Assembly: GCA_964531675.1 (NCBI GenBank)
Contig: CAZHFW010000006.1
Location: 62,001-126,000 of the forward strand
DNA from: CAZHFW01 sp964531675
GTDB lineage: Bacteria > Planctomycetota > Phycisphaerae > Phycisphaerales > UBA1924
Direction of reading: 5' to 3'
Length of the DNA: 64,000 bases
The notes beneath the pieces are model-generated. The model made no database searches, was not told where the DNA came from, and saw only the letters and a list, made by a program, of their open reading frames with translations. The translations under genes and the position numbers were made by a program. Positions 17,821 through 27,079 of the stretch are shown piece by piece; the stretch's first letter is position 1; the number at the start of each line of letters is the position of its first letter.

Positions 17821-18975
17821 TCACCGGTCGAAGCTATTGAAGCGCCCGCGGATCAGTTCGGCGAGCCGTTCGGCGGTTTTCCTGTAGAGCTCCAGGGGCC
17901 CGCCGATCGGGTCGGGGATGTCCGCGCCGCTGGGGTCCAGGATCTGCACCTTGGCTTCGGCAGCCGGGTCCAGCGCCAGGATCGCCCGGCGGTGGCTGGC
18001 GGTCATCGCATAGACGACATCCGACTCGGCGATCATCTGCTTGGTCAGTGCCCGCGAGCGGTGGGCGCCCAGGGTGATGCCCATGGCCGCCAGTGCCTCG
18101 GCCGCCTCGGAAGTCCCGGGCTCGCCTGAGATTGCGGAGGTTCCCGCGGACCAGACCCGGGTCAGGGATCCGGGTTGGGCGTGCACGAGGCTGCGCGCGA
18201 TCGCCTCGGCCATGGGGCTCCGGCAGGTGTTCCCGGTGCACACGAACAGCACGTGGCGTTCGAGCTGGCGAAGGATGTAGCGCTCTTCCAGGGCGTTCTG
18301 CTCGAGAACCTCGAAGCCGCCATCGGTGAGCAGGCGGACCGTGGTGGAGGGCTTGCCGTAGTGGGTGGGCCCGTCGTCGAGGATCATGCCGATGCCGGCG
18401 CTGGCCGCGCGGTCCGAGTCGGCGGGCGCGATGGCGTCCCGGCCGTCGCCAAGGCCGAGGATCGAGGTCCGGTCGAGCACGACGGGGACGCCGGCCTTGG
18501 TCAGGACGTCGACGGTGACGGGGTGGTTGGGGATGCGGATGCTGATGACGCCGCCGCCGTCGATCGAGCCATGCACCACGCCGAGTTTGCGGATGAGGGG
18601 CTCGATCTGCTCCTCGGGCTTCTGCACGAGCAGGCGGATGGGCCCGGGGGTGAGCTTGCGGAGGATGCGGCGGTGGAGCGGCGCGGTGATGTCGAGGGCG
18701 TCCAGGACCGCGTCGGTGGAGGGCGCGTGCCAGGTACCGAAGGGGCGTTCGCGGCGCTGGGACTCCCCAACGTCGGGGGCCTGCCTGGCGGTGCCCGGGA
18801 TCGCGGCGAGTTTGCGCAGGCTGTCGTGGGATGCAGCGCTGGCGGCGACGCCGTAGACCGTCTCGGTCGGCAGGACCACCAAGCCGCCCTCACGAATGAG
18901 TCGGGCGGCTTCGGCGATGGCAGCGGCCTTCTGAGATGGCGGCGCGCTTTGGAGGCTGATCCGGGAGAGGGTCAC
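17821..18975 (-). CDS. Fusion of a YrdC/Sua5-like domain with a low-molecular-weight protein-tyrosine phosphatase
   Basis: About 384 aa. Residues about 15-225 match YrdC/Sua5 (LIREGGLVVLPTETVYG at the start, LTPGPIRLLVQ, DDGPTHYGKPSTTVRL near the end). YrdC proteins make threonylcarbamoyl-AMP for tRNA t6A, but the usual K-x-R..PL block and the P-S-A-N motif are not recognisable here, so catalysis is uncertain. Residues 240-384 are a low-Mr phosphatase with an intact C-x5-R loop (CTGNTCRS, C246) and a conserved DP near the end. The GTG at 18975 is inferred from homology. In many bacteria the two domains are neighbouring genes; here they are one protein. Confidence 0.85.
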   Translation of the reverse strand: MTLSRISLQSAPPSQKAAAIAEAARLIREGGLVVLPTETVYGVAASAASHDSLRKLAAIPGTARQAPDVGESQRRERPFGTWHAPSTDAVLDALDITAPLHRRILRKLTPGPIRLLVQKPEEQIEPLIRKLGVVHGSIDGGGVISIRIPNHPVTVDVLTKAGVPVVLDRTSILGLGDGRDAIAPADSDRAASAGIGMILDDGPTHYGKPSTTVRLLTDGGFEVLEQNALEERYILRQLERHVLFVCTGNTCRSPMAEAIARSLVHAQPGSLTRVWSAGTSAISGEPGTSEAAEALAAMGITLGAHRSRALTKQMIAESDVVYAMTASHRRAILALDPAAEAKVQILDPSGADIPDPIGGPLELYRKTAERLAELIRGRFNSFDR

Positions 18976-19270
18976 GAAGGACCGGCAGTATGGGTGAAAG
19001 CGGCAGGGAGGGCAAACCACCCCGAAATAGGCTTGTGTTCGGGTTGATTGCAGCGGATCGGCGGGGCGTGCAGCCGAGGGGAGATTGAGCGGTAGAGTGG
19101 GAGGGTCGGACGCGGACGCAACATCCGCGCGTTGGAATCCGAACAGACTACGGGGCGGGCGGGTCGATGCTGTACCATCGGCACTATCCTGCACCCCGCC
19201 TCGTGCAGCCAAGGCCGCGGTTCTCGCGGGCCAAGGCGTTCAAATGCCCCTCACGCTCCAGGAGCGATGC

Positions 19271-20401
19271 ATGTCTCGGACGAATCAGACCGGTCTTTCG
19301 CCGCGCCGCTGCGGGTTCACGCTCGTTGAGCTGCTCGTGGTCATGGCGATCATCGCCCTGGTCATCTCCATCCTGCTCCCGGCCCTGGGTGGGGCCCGCA
19401 ACGCGGCCAAGTCCGCGACCACCACGAGCATGGCCAGCCAAATCACCCAGGCGTCCGAGTCCTTCCAGCTCGACAACCGCCGGGTCCCGGGCCGTTTCAG
19501 CGCCCGCGAGATGGGCGACAAGGAAAACGCCACCCGAGGCCTCTCCGGCATGGAGAACCTCATGCTCGATCTGGCCGGCGGCGTCGTCGGCGAGGGCAAC
19601 ACCAAGCCCACCCAGTACCCCAAGGCGATCGCGGTCAGCCCCATCGATCCCTCCGGCGGAAAGGTTGATCAGGTCTGGGTCGAGCCCGGCCTGATCGGCT
19701 CGGCAGCGGGCGGCAGCAAGGCGTACTACGTCCCCCAGGCCAAGTACTTCGCGGTCCAGCTCAACGGCGGCGGGAGCAACGACGTCGCACAGTTCGGCAT
19801 CGATGGCCCCACCGGCAAGACCGAGGCCGACATCCAGATCCCCGACGTCATCGACGCCTGGGGCAACCCGTTCCTGGTCTGGACCGAGGACGACGCGTCG
19901 CCTTCGGTGACCAATGACGTCGCCAAGTTCGCAGCCATCGACTCCACCAACGCCGCCCACTTCTACTGGAACCAAAACGCGGCGTTCCTAAAGGCCAACG
20001 CCCTGGGCCGGGCCCGCACCAACCAGACCAAGGTCAGCGGCTCAAACGTCTACAGCATGCTCGGCAGCGGCGTGAACACGACCGACCTGCAGGGCAATAT
20101 GGCGGTCCTGCTCGGCAATCCCAATCTGCCGACCGACCTGTCCAAGGACCCGGTCCTGCCGACCGCCGGCCGCGGGCGGGTGGTCGTCCAGTCCGCGGGC
20201 ACCGATGGCTACTACATGGGCAAGCGCGACCGCGGCGGCAAGCGCGTCACCAGCGGCTCGGACACCCTGGCCTTTGCGATGAACTTCTACCGCACCGACA
20301 AGGCGGTCAAGGCCGATCGCCTCAAGGACCGCGATGGCAAGGAAGGCACCTTCGATCAGAAGGATGACTTCGACGACATCGTGATCTCCGGCGGCAACTG
20401 A
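19271..20401 (+). CDS. Prepilin-type N-terminal cleavage/methylation domain protein
   Basis: 376 aa. A short basic leader ends in CG, then FTLVELLVVMAIIALVISILLPAL, the class III signal with Glu at +5. Unlike the protein at 2939 it keeps the canonical Gly at -1. The body is rich in Gly, Asn, Asp and Lys, with no H-X9-DG motif, and ends in DFDDIVISGGN. The ATG has AGGAG about 8 nt upstream. A perfect intrinsic terminator follows 45 bp later, so it is probably a single-gene unit. Likely a pseudopilin or surface filament subunit; which system it serves is not clear. Confidence 0.82.
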   Translation: MSRTNQTGLSPRRCGFTLVELLVVMAIIALVISILLPALGGARNAAKSATTTSMASQITQASESFQLDNRRVPGRFSAREMGDKENATRGLSGMENLMLDLAGGVVGEGNTKPTQYPKAIAVSPIDPSGGKVDQVWVEPGLIGSAAGGSKAYYVPQAKYFAVQLNGGGSNDVAQFGIDGPTGKTEADIQIPDVIDAWGNPFLVWTEDDASPSVTNDVAKFAAIDSTNAAHFYWNQNAAFLKANALGRARTNQTKVSGSNVYSMLGSGVNTTDLQGNMAVLLGNPNLPTDLSKDPVLPTAGRGRVVVQSAGTDGYYMGKRDRGGKRVTSGSDTLAFAMNFYRTDKAVKADRLKDRDGKEGTFDQKDDFDDIVISGGN

Positions 20402-20446
20402 TTTCGCAGCCGGCCTCGAAGCCAGACCCACATCAGGGTGTGATTC

Positions 20447-20475
20447 AACCCCGAGCCCCGTGCTCGGGGTTTTTG
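20447..20475 (+). terminator. Intrinsic terminator
   Basis: AACCCCGAGC pairs with GCTCGGGGTT over a five-base loop, followed by TTTTG. It closes the prepilin gene and lies just upstream of comEC. Confidence 0.85.
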
Positions 20476-20527
20476 TTTGCACAAACCTGCTTTGACAGAT
20501 TGTTACATCCACGCCACGCTGTCGCAT

Positions 20528-23074
20528 GTGAGGAACGGGGGTGCACAGTTTCGTCCCGTGGCACGGCGGTCGTGGTGGGTGATGGCCGCCGTGAGCATCG
20601 GGCTTCTGCTGGGGCGCGAGCGCCCCGCGGATGCCGCTCTGTGCTTCGCGCTGGCGGCTGCAGCTTCGACACTGGCGATGCTCGTCCGGGGACGCCTCAC
20701 GCCCTGGCTGGTGCGCGTCCTGCTGCTGGCGGCGATCACAAGCGGGGGCATGGGATGGTGGAGTCTCCAGCAAGCCTCAAGGTCCCCGAGCGACCTGCGC
20801 GAGATCGCAGCACTGGGCGAGGATCCGAGGCCGATTCAGGTTGAAGGTGTGCTGCTCACGGATCCGGAGCGCGTGCGCCAGACGCCGGGCGCGATGTTCC
20901 CGGGGATGCTCCCGCTGAGGCATCGCTTTGAGCTCCGCGTGCGTGCGGTGGGCGAACCTTCCCGGTCCTGCTCCGGCGTGCTGCTGGCGTCGGTGGATGG
21001 CGAGGCTGGAGGGCTGCGGGCCGGTGATCGCGTGAAGCTGACCGCCATGTTCCGCCCGCTGGAAGGCCCTTTGAATCCGGGCTCGTTCGACTTTCGGATC
21101 TGGGCGAGTGATCGCGGGATCGTCGGGAGGCTCGCCTGTCCGGATGCGCAGCTCATCCGTGTGGTCGCGCCGCCAGGCCTGATGGGCGATGTTGAATCCG
21201 CGCTGCTGCGGACGCGGGCGGCGCTGGTTCGCCGGGCGGTTGCAGCTCTGGACCGCGCGTTCGGCACCGCGGATGGGCCGGGTCAGGTCCGGGCGCTGGC
21301 GATGTCGCTCTTGCTCGGGCGCTCCGATGCGGAGCATGCCGAGATCGATAGCGCGTTCAACAGGCTCGGTCTATCGCACATTCTGGCGATCAGCGGCTTC
21401 CACATCGTGATCCTGGCGGCGGTGTGCCTGTTCCTGGTCAGGCTCGCGGGTGAGTGGGGGAGGCTTGAGCCTGTCATCGTCGCGGCGCTGGTGATCGGAT
21501 ATCTGATGCTGGTGCCCGCGGGCGCGCCGGTCATGCGTGCGGGCGTGATGGTGCTGGTGATGCTCGTCGCGGAGATGCTCGGGCGGAGCTACGACAGGCT
21601 CACCCTGCTCGGATGGATCGGCGTCGGTCTGGTGCTCTGGAGGCCCGGCGACATCCTCACGCTCGGATTCCCGCTCAGCCTCGGGCTGACCGCGGCGCTG
21701 CTGTCCCTGGGCGATGTCGCGCACGAGAGGCTCTGGGGTGTCCAGCTCCGCGGCACGCTCGACCGAGCGGGACGCGGGCTTGTGCCTTGGACCTGGGAGC
21801 AATCCAAGGGCGCGATCTCGACGAGCGTCTTGTGCTGGTCGCTGGCCTTTCCACTGATTCTGGCGCGGACGGGGACCATCACGCCCCTGGCGATCCTGTG
21901 GACGCTGCTCGTGACGCCTCTGGTCGCGCCCGCGATGGCGTTGGGGTTCTTCGTGCTGGTGATCGGGCTGATCGCGCCAGGTGTCGCGGGCGTCATCGGG
22001 CCTTTGGCAGCCTGGCCACTTGAGCAAAGTCTCGCACTGGTCACCACACTGGAGCAGACGCCCGGCGCTTCGGTGCGCGTGGTCGGCGTGTCGATGGTCT
22101 GGGCGATCGCCGCCACGCTGGTGGTCGCCATGTGGTACCGCGTCGGACACTGGCGGGACGCGCGCTGCTGGGCAGCGGCTGGGCTTCTGCTGGTCTGGCT
22201 CGTCGTGCTTGTCTCCCGCGCGGGCGAGCTTTCCGCGAATGTCCGCTTCAGGCTCGACGCCTTGGCGATGGGCGAGGGGACCTGCCAGGTCCTGCGCGTT
22301 CGTGACGGCACGCGCACACGCGTCCTCATGGTCGATTGCGGCTCCACGCGCACGGATCTGGGAAGACGCGTGGTGCCCGACGCGCTGCGCGAGCTTGGGA
22401 TCGCCCGAATCGACCGGCTCGTGCTGACGTCGCCCGATCCGTCACGCACTTCCGCGACCCTCGACATGCTGCGCTCGGTGCCGGTGGGGGAGGTGTTCGT
22501 CGCGGCCGAAGTGCTCCGGGCTGCGGACGCGGCCCCGACCGGCGGGCTCGGCCGATTGCTCAACGAGCTGCACGCGCAGCACGTGCCGGTGGGCGTGCTC
22601 GATGCGGGCGATGGCTTCTCGATCGGCTCCGCCCGCGCGACATGCCTCTGGCCTCCAGCCGCGAGGACTCAGGATGTGCAGCGTGATCGCGCGATGGTGT
22701 TGCGGGTGGAGGCGGAAGGGCGGAGCGTGCTGTTCACGTCCGCGGCACGAACGAGCGCCATCGCGGGGCTCCGGCAGGCCTTTCCGGAACTCAAGGCCAC
22801 GATCGTGGAAGCGCCCGCCCGGGGAGCTTCCGAGCACAGCTCGATCGCGTGGACAATGGATCTTGGCCCCGCGGTGATCGTGCGGTCGACCTCGGAGACG
22901 ACGGAGGACCCGCGCTGGGATCCGGCGCGGGCGGAGTCCTCGTGGCTTTCCACCGCGCGCGGGGCAGCCTGGGTCGAAGTACTCGGGTCGGGCCAGATTC
23001 GTGTGGGCCAAATGCGCGCGGGTCAAGTCAGGGCCAGCCAAAGCCGGGCCGGCTCGATCAGCGGAAGGCCTTGA
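20528..23074 (+). CDS. ComEC/Rec2 family DNA-uptake channel protein
   Basis: About 848 aa. N-terminal membrane segments and a DUF4131-like soluble domain (to about 250) are followed by the Competence domain with many membrane helices; its hallmark is SHILAISGFHIVIL. The C-terminal 260 residues have the metallo-beta-lactamase-like fold of ComEC (RLDALAMGEGTCQVL, LMVDCGSTRTD), but the zinc motif is degraded: LTSPDPSRTS stands where LTHPHADH is expected. ComEC passes single-stranded DNA across the inner membrane during transformation. The start is uncertain; a GTG at 20528 is used, with ATG 20582 as alternative. The 3' end overlaps the opposing gene by 17 bp. Confidence 0.88.
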   Translation: MRNGGAQFRPVARRSWWVMAAVSIGLLLGRERPADAALCFALAAAASTLAMLVRGRLTPWLVRVLLLAAITSGGMGWWSLQQASRSPSDLREIAALGEDPRPIQVEGVLLTDPERVRQTPGAMFPGMLPLRHRFELRVRAVGEPSRSCSGVLLASVDGEAGGLRAGDRVKLTAMFRPLEGPLNPGSFDFRIWASDRGIVGRLACPDAQLIRVVAPPGLMGDVESALLRTRAALVRRAVAALDRAFGTADGPGQVRALAMSLLLGRSDAEHAEIDSAFNRLGLSHILAISGFHIVILAAVCLFLVRLAGEWGRLEPVIVAALVIGYLMLVPAGAPVMRAGVMVLVMLVAEMLGRSYDRLTLLGWIGVGLVLWRPGDILTLGFPLSLGLTAALLSLGDVAHERLWGVQLRGTLDRAGRGLVPWTWEQSKGAISTSVLCWSLAFPLILARTGTITPLAILWTLLVTPLVAPAMALGFFVLVIGLIAPGVAGVIGPLAAWPLEQSLALVTTLEQTPGASVRVVGVSMVWAIAATLVVAMWYRVGHWRDARCWAAAGLLLVWLVVLVSRAGELSANVRFRLDALAMGEGTCQVLRVRDGTRTRVLMVDCGSTRTDLGRRVVPDALRELGIARIDRLVLTSPDPSRTSATLDMLRSVPVGEVFVAAEVLRAADAAPTGGLGRLLNELHAQHVPVGVLDAGDGFSIGSARATCLWPPAARTQDVQRDRAMVLRVEAEGRSVLFTSAARTSAIAGLRQAFPELKATIVEAPARGASEHSSIAWTMDLGPAVIVRSTSETTEDPRWDPARAESSWLSTARGAAWVEVLGSGQIRVGQMRAGQVRASQSRAGSISGRP

Positions 23075-25157
23075 GGGCTTCGGTCACACCCGCCTTGATG
23101 TCGGCGTCGGCGGACTGATCGCGGACCTGCTCGAGCATGGTGGCGGCCTGCGCCTTGTTGTACGCGCGGGACCACAGGTTCCCGAGGTCGACGCAGTCAC
23201 GTGCAGCCTGCTCCTTGCGCACGCTGTTGCGGAGCAGTCCGAGCGTGATGCTGTCGGGCTTGGCGGTCGGATCGCCCGCAGCGAGCCAGAGCAGATCGCG
23301 GAAGCGCCCTTCGAGTTTGTCCGAGGGCGAGAGCGCGTCAAAGGCGCGGACGACCGCGTTCCAGGAGCCTTCACGAGCGCAGGCGCCGATCGCGGCCCGC
23401 GCGAGCTTGGCGTCGACCTTCTTGGGCGCGTCCTTCAGCGTGGCGGTGAAGACGTCGACCGCGTCCTTGTCGCGTCCCATGAGCGTGAGGTTGCGGACCG
23501 CTTCGGCCAGGTCCTGGCCCTTGAGCGCTTCGCGCATGAGTTCGTCGAGCGGGCGGGCCGGGTTCTCAGCGTTGGCGAGCGGGAAGGCTGCGGCGACCCT
23601 GGCGGGGTCCTTACCGAACACGTTGGTGATCGTGAAGAGCGGATCGCCGACGCTGCCGACCTTCCAGAGCTCGCGCTTGTCGGTGCCGAACATCGCGCCC
23701 CAGGGGCAACCCGCGAGCATTCGGGCGGCAAAGAGCGAGGGGGGCAGGAAGGCGTTGAGGTAAGGCTCCTGCACCGACCCGAAGTAGCAGAACGCGCCGC
23801 GATCAAGCCAGCGTCCGCCGACGGTCTCGCGCGAGGCGATGCTGGTCATCGACCATGAATGGATCATGTAGACGACCGCGGGCTGCTTGAGCATCGGAAT
23901 ATCGCCCGGCTTGGCGCGCCCGCCGCGGAGATCGAAGAAGTCGGCGTTGCCCATGGAGCCGATGAAGACGATGCCCGCGTCGATGCCCTGGCGCGTGCGG
24001 GCCTTCCACGTGCGGTCCGTGCCGTCGGGGTACTCGACGATGGAGGCCTTGAGCTTGGCGAGGTTGAAGGCTTCGGCGGCGCCGCGCTGTGCGTAGGTGT
24101 CCCAGTCCTTGCCCGACTCGTAGCCATTGAAGAGCCAGCCCGTGTCGGGCGTGAGGAACAGGCTGCACATCGCGTTGTACGCGCCTTCGCTGGCGGTGCG
24201 GGCGTAGACCTGGCCCGACCAGGCCCAGCGCTCGGTGTCGGAGCCTTCGACGCGTCCAACCAGGTCGGTGAGGGCTGCAAACTCCCCGGGCTTGGCGGTG
24301 TCGGCCTTGGTGGGGATGTTGGCGCAGATGGTGATGGCGTCGAAGGTGTCGCCCAGGGTCTTGTAGTCGAGCTTGAGGCGCTCCGCGACCGCGATCGCGA
24401 GCTTGCCGATCTGCTCGGATTCTTTCTGAGGCACCGAGCCGACCGGGCCGTAGGCGTATCGGAACATCGCGATGGGCTGGGCATGGCCCGCAGCGAGGGC
24501 CAGGCCCGCGGTCCAGCTCGCGTCGGCGGCGTCCACGAGCACGACGCCCACGGGGGGCATGTTGAGCCCCGCCATCTTTTCCATCGCCTTGTCGAGCGCG
24601 CCGGGCGCTTTGGACTCTTCCTCGCTCAGTCCGAGGGTCCTGGAGATGATGGACTCCATGGCCTGCATGCGCGCCCCGGGCTCGGCGGGGAACGAGGTGT
24701 TCTTGCCCTCCCAGCGCACGATCTTGGCGGGCTTGTAGCTCCGCGCAAAGAGCGCGATGCGGTCGGCCGCTTCGGCGGTGCCGTCGTCCACGAGCACCGG
24801 GAAGCGCACGTCGGGGGTCCATGACGCGATCGCAGCGGCGTAGGCGGCGTCGGTGGGCACGATCACCAGCAAATCCGCGATCCGGCTGGCCCGCTTTACG
24901 ATCGTCACGCGGGCGCCCAGACGCACCGGCGGCGGGAGCTTGGCCAGGGGCGACTCGGCCCCGGTCGTGGGCTTGTTCTGGTCCTGCTTTGGCTGGTCCT
25001 GCTTCGGTTGTTCTGGCTTGGCTTGTTCAGGCTTGGCCTGATCAGGTTTGGCTTGATCTGGCTTCGTCTGGTCCTGGCCCCATGCCGATCCGGCCAGCGT
25101 GCCGATTTGGGTAAGTGCAGCGAGGATGAGCGATGCGTGGCGGCGGCGGGCGTTCAT
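23058..25157 (-). CDS. Secreted protein of unknown function with QAKP/DQ repeats
   Basis: 699 aa. Signal peptide (about 1-27, ending AWG-Q), then about 40 residues of imperfect D/E-Q-A-K-P repeats, then a folded region with no family motif I recognise. A segment near 85-180 (ADLLVIVPTDAAYAAAI, FPVLVDDGTAEAADRI) looks like an alpha/beta fold, and the last 150 residues are helical and may be repeat-like. The ATG has AGGAG upstream. It is probably periplasmic or surface-exposed. Function unknown; its 3' end overlaps comEC. Confidence 0.7.
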   Translation of the reverse strand: MNARRRHASLILAALTQIGTLAGSAWGQDQTKPDQAKPDQAKPEQAKPEQPKQDQPKQDQNKPTTGAESPLAKLPPPVRLGARVTIVKRASRIADLLVIVPTDAAYAAAIASWTPDVRFPVLVDDGTAEAADRIALFARSYKPAKIVRWEGKNTSFPAEPGARMQAMESIISRTLGLSEEESKAPGALDKAMEKMAGLNMPPVGVVLVDAADASWTAGLALAAGHAQPIAMFRYAYGPVGSVPQKESEQIGKLAIAVAERLKLDYKTLGDTFDAITICANIPTKADTAKPGEFAALTDLVGRVEGSDTERWAWSGQVYARTASEGAYNAMCSLFLTPDTGWLFNGYESGKDWDTYAQRGAAEAFNLAKLKASIVEYPDGTDRTWKARTRQGIDAGIVFIGSMGNADFFDLRGGRAKPGDIPMLKQPAVVYMIHSWSMTSIASRETVGGRWLDRGAFCYFGSVQEPYLNAFLPPSLFAARMLAGCPWGAMFGTDKRELWKVGSVGDPLFTITNVFGKDPARVAAAFPLANAENPARPLDELMREALKGQDLAEAVRNLTLMGRDKDAVDVFTATLKDAPKKVDAKLARAAIGACAREGSWNAVVRAFDALSPSDKLEGRFRDLLWLAAGDPTAKPDSITLGLLRNSVRKEQAARDCVDLGNLWSRAYNKAQAATMLEQVRDQSADADIKAGVTEALKAFR

Positions 25158-25250
25158 ATCGGACTCCTGCGTTGGCGTGGAGTCTACTCTGGCCCGGGGT
25201 CAGAGCGGCTTGGGCGACCGTCAGGGACCATCGGCCCGCGGCCGGACGCG

Positions 25251-25256
25251 TACACT
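25251..25256 (+). promoter_or_regulatory. Candidate -10 hexamer TACACT for trpE
   Basis: It ends 9 nt before the trpE ATG, so the transcript would have a leader of only a few bases. Confidence 0.5.
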
Positions 25257-25265
25257 CGACTCCGC

Positions 25266-26906
25266 ATGAGCGGTATGACGCGTGAGAGCTTCCTGAAGTT
25301 CGTGCAGACCGCGCGGACGGGCCATCCCGGACGCACGCTGGCGGTCCCGCTTTGCATCCGCCTGCTCTCGGACCAGCTCACGCCCGTCTTGGCCTACCGC
25401 CGTCTGGTCGCGCCCGACGCCCGGACCGCGCCCTCCTTCCTCCTGGAATCCGTCGAGGGAGGCGAACGCCAGGGACGCTACTCCATCCTGGGCGCAAGGC
25501 CCATCATCGAGGTCGTGGCCCGCCAGCAGCAGGTGACCATCACCGATGCGCTGGCCGGGAGCGTGCGCACCGAGCGGGTCGCCAATCCGCTCGAGTCCAT
25601 CCGCAAGCTCAGTGCGGGCATCACGCTGGCGATCATGCCTTCCACCGGACGCCCCGAGCTTCCCTCGTGCGTCCTGGGTGGATGGTTCGGATTCGCGGGA
25701 TACGACACGGTGCGCTACGCCGAGCCTGAGAAGCTCGCGTGGTCGAACGCGCCAACGGACGACCGCCATCTGCCTGACCTGCACTTTGCGTTCTACGACG
25801 GCGTGATCGCGTTCGATCATGTCGACAAGCTCGCGTATGTCGTGCAGCTCGCGCTTGTCGGGCCTCATGACGAGCCGGGCGAGGTCTTCGATCGCGCGTG
25901 GGACAAGCTCGAGGGGCGGGTCGCGGAAGTTCAACAGCACTCCAAGCCTCTGCCCGCGGGGCGCGTCGGGGCCAACCCCGGCGCCGGCGCGACGCCCGCC
26001 AAGTCCAACCTGAGCCGCGCGGAGCACGCCCAGATGCTGGCCAAGGCGATGGAGTACATCCGCGCGGGCGACATCTTCCAGGTCGTGCTCGGGCAGCGCT
26101 TCGAGCGTGTGTCGGCAGCGGATCCGTTCGACGTGTACCGCGCGCTGCGCGTGGTGAACCCGAGCCCCTACATGGTGTACATGCAAGGCCAGGGGTGCAT
26201 CCTGGTCGCGTCGAGCCCGGAGATCCTGTGCCGGGTGCGCCGCGAGGCCGATGGTTCGTGCACGCTGACGAATCGCCCGCTGGCGGGGACGCGCAAGCGC
26301 GGCAGCACTGCTGCGGAAGACAAGGCCCTCGAGGTCGAACTGCTGGCCGACGCCAAGGAGCGGGCCGAGCACATCATGCTCGTGGACCTGGGACGCAACG
26401 ACGTGGGGCGCGTGTGCGTGCCCGGTTCGATCAAGCTCCCGACCGTGATGGAGATCGAGCGCTACTCGCATGTGATGCACATCTCGTCGACCGTGACCGG
26501 GACGTTGCGCCCGGGACTGGACTGCTGGGACGCGCTGGCTGCGACCCTTCCGGTGGGCACGATCTCCGGCGCGCCCAAGATCAGGGCGATGCAGATCATC
26601 GACGAGCTCGAACCGATCCGGCGCGGGCCCTACGGCGGCGGGATGGGGTACATCGGCCTGGATGGCCAGATGGACATCGCCTTGGCGCTGCGCACCATGG
26701 TCGTGCCGACCGATCCGCCTTTCTACAAGGCGGGCGATCAGGGGACCAACCAGGGAAATGGTCAGGCGAGCTGGACATATCACCTCCAGGCTGCGGGCGG
26801 GATCGTTGCGGACTCGCAGGCCGAGCCCGAGTACATGGAAACGGTCAACAAGTCCGCGGCCCTCGGGCGTGCGATCGATCTGGCGGAGCAGGCGTTTACG
26901 AAGTGA
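25266..26906 (+). CDS. trpE: Anthranilate synthase component I
   Basis: 546 aa. It converts chorismate with ammonia or glutamine to anthranilate, the first step of tryptophan synthesis. The N-terminal domain contains FLLESVEGG, the LLES motif of the tryptophan feedback site that separates TrpE from PabB. The chorismate-binding domain has AGDIFQVVLGQRF, RPLAGTRKRG, HIMLVDLGRNDVGRV and GTISGAPKIRAM. No trpG or other trp gene is adjacent. A class II DAHP synthase for the same pathway lies at 54283. A further ATG four codons in is possible but the first is conventional. Confidence 0.94.
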   Translation: MSGMTRESFLKFVQTARTGHPGRTLAVPLCIRLLSDQLTPVLAYRRLVAPDARTAPSFLLESVEGGERQGRYSILGARPIIEVVARQQQVTITDALAGSVRTERVANPLESIRKLSAGITLAIMPSTGRPELPSCVLGGWFGFAGYDTVRYAEPEKLAWSNAPTDDRHLPDLHFAFYDGVIAFDHVDKLAYVVQLALVGPHDEPGEVFDRAWDKLEGRVAEVQQHSKPLPAGRVGANPGAGATPAKSNLSRAEHAQMLAKAMEYIRAGDIFQVVLGQRFERVSAADPFDVYRALRVVNPSPYMVYMQGQGCILVASSPEILCRVRREADGSCTLTNRPLAGTRKRGSTAAEDKALEVELLADAKERAEHIMLVDLGRNDVGRVCVPGSIKLPTVMEIERYSHVMHISSTVTGTLRPGLDCWDALAATLPVGTISGAPKIRAMQIIDELEPIRRGPYGGGMGYIGLDGQMDIALALRTMVVPTDPPFYKAGDQGTNQGNGQASWTYHLQAAGGIVADSQAEPEYMETVNKSAALGRAIDLAEQAFTK

Positions 26907-26913
26907 CTTGAAC

Positions 26914-27043
26914 TGAGCCTCTGGCGCAAGCCAGAGGAATCTTCCGGCTACCAGAGGCGTCGAATCAGGCCGGGGCTTGGGGCTTGGCCCTGCGCCATTG
27001 CGGGTTGGTCCTCTGGCTCGGGCCAGAGGCTCGGCCGGAAGCG
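26914..27043. repeat. Paired-hairpin palindromic element with CCTCTGGC stems
   Basis: The left arm GAGCCTCTGGC-GCAA-GCCAGAGG (from about 26914) and right arm CCTCTGGC-TCGG-GCCAGAGGCTC (27010-27032) are inverted copies, each a perfect 8-bp hairpin. CTTCCGGC and GCCGGAAG outside or beside them also pair. Same architecture as family A with a different stem sequence. It lies between trpE and gmk. Confidence 0.75.
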
Positions 27044-27065
27044 TGACCACGCTGCACCGGTCGGA

Positions 27066-27071
27066 TATCCT
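27066..27071 (+). promoter_or_regulatory. Candidate -10 hexamer TATCCT for gmk
   Basis: It ends 8 nt before the gmk ATG, giving gmk its own promoter after the 26.9 kb palindrome. Confidence 0.5.
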
Positions 27072-27079
27072 GCCCTCCC

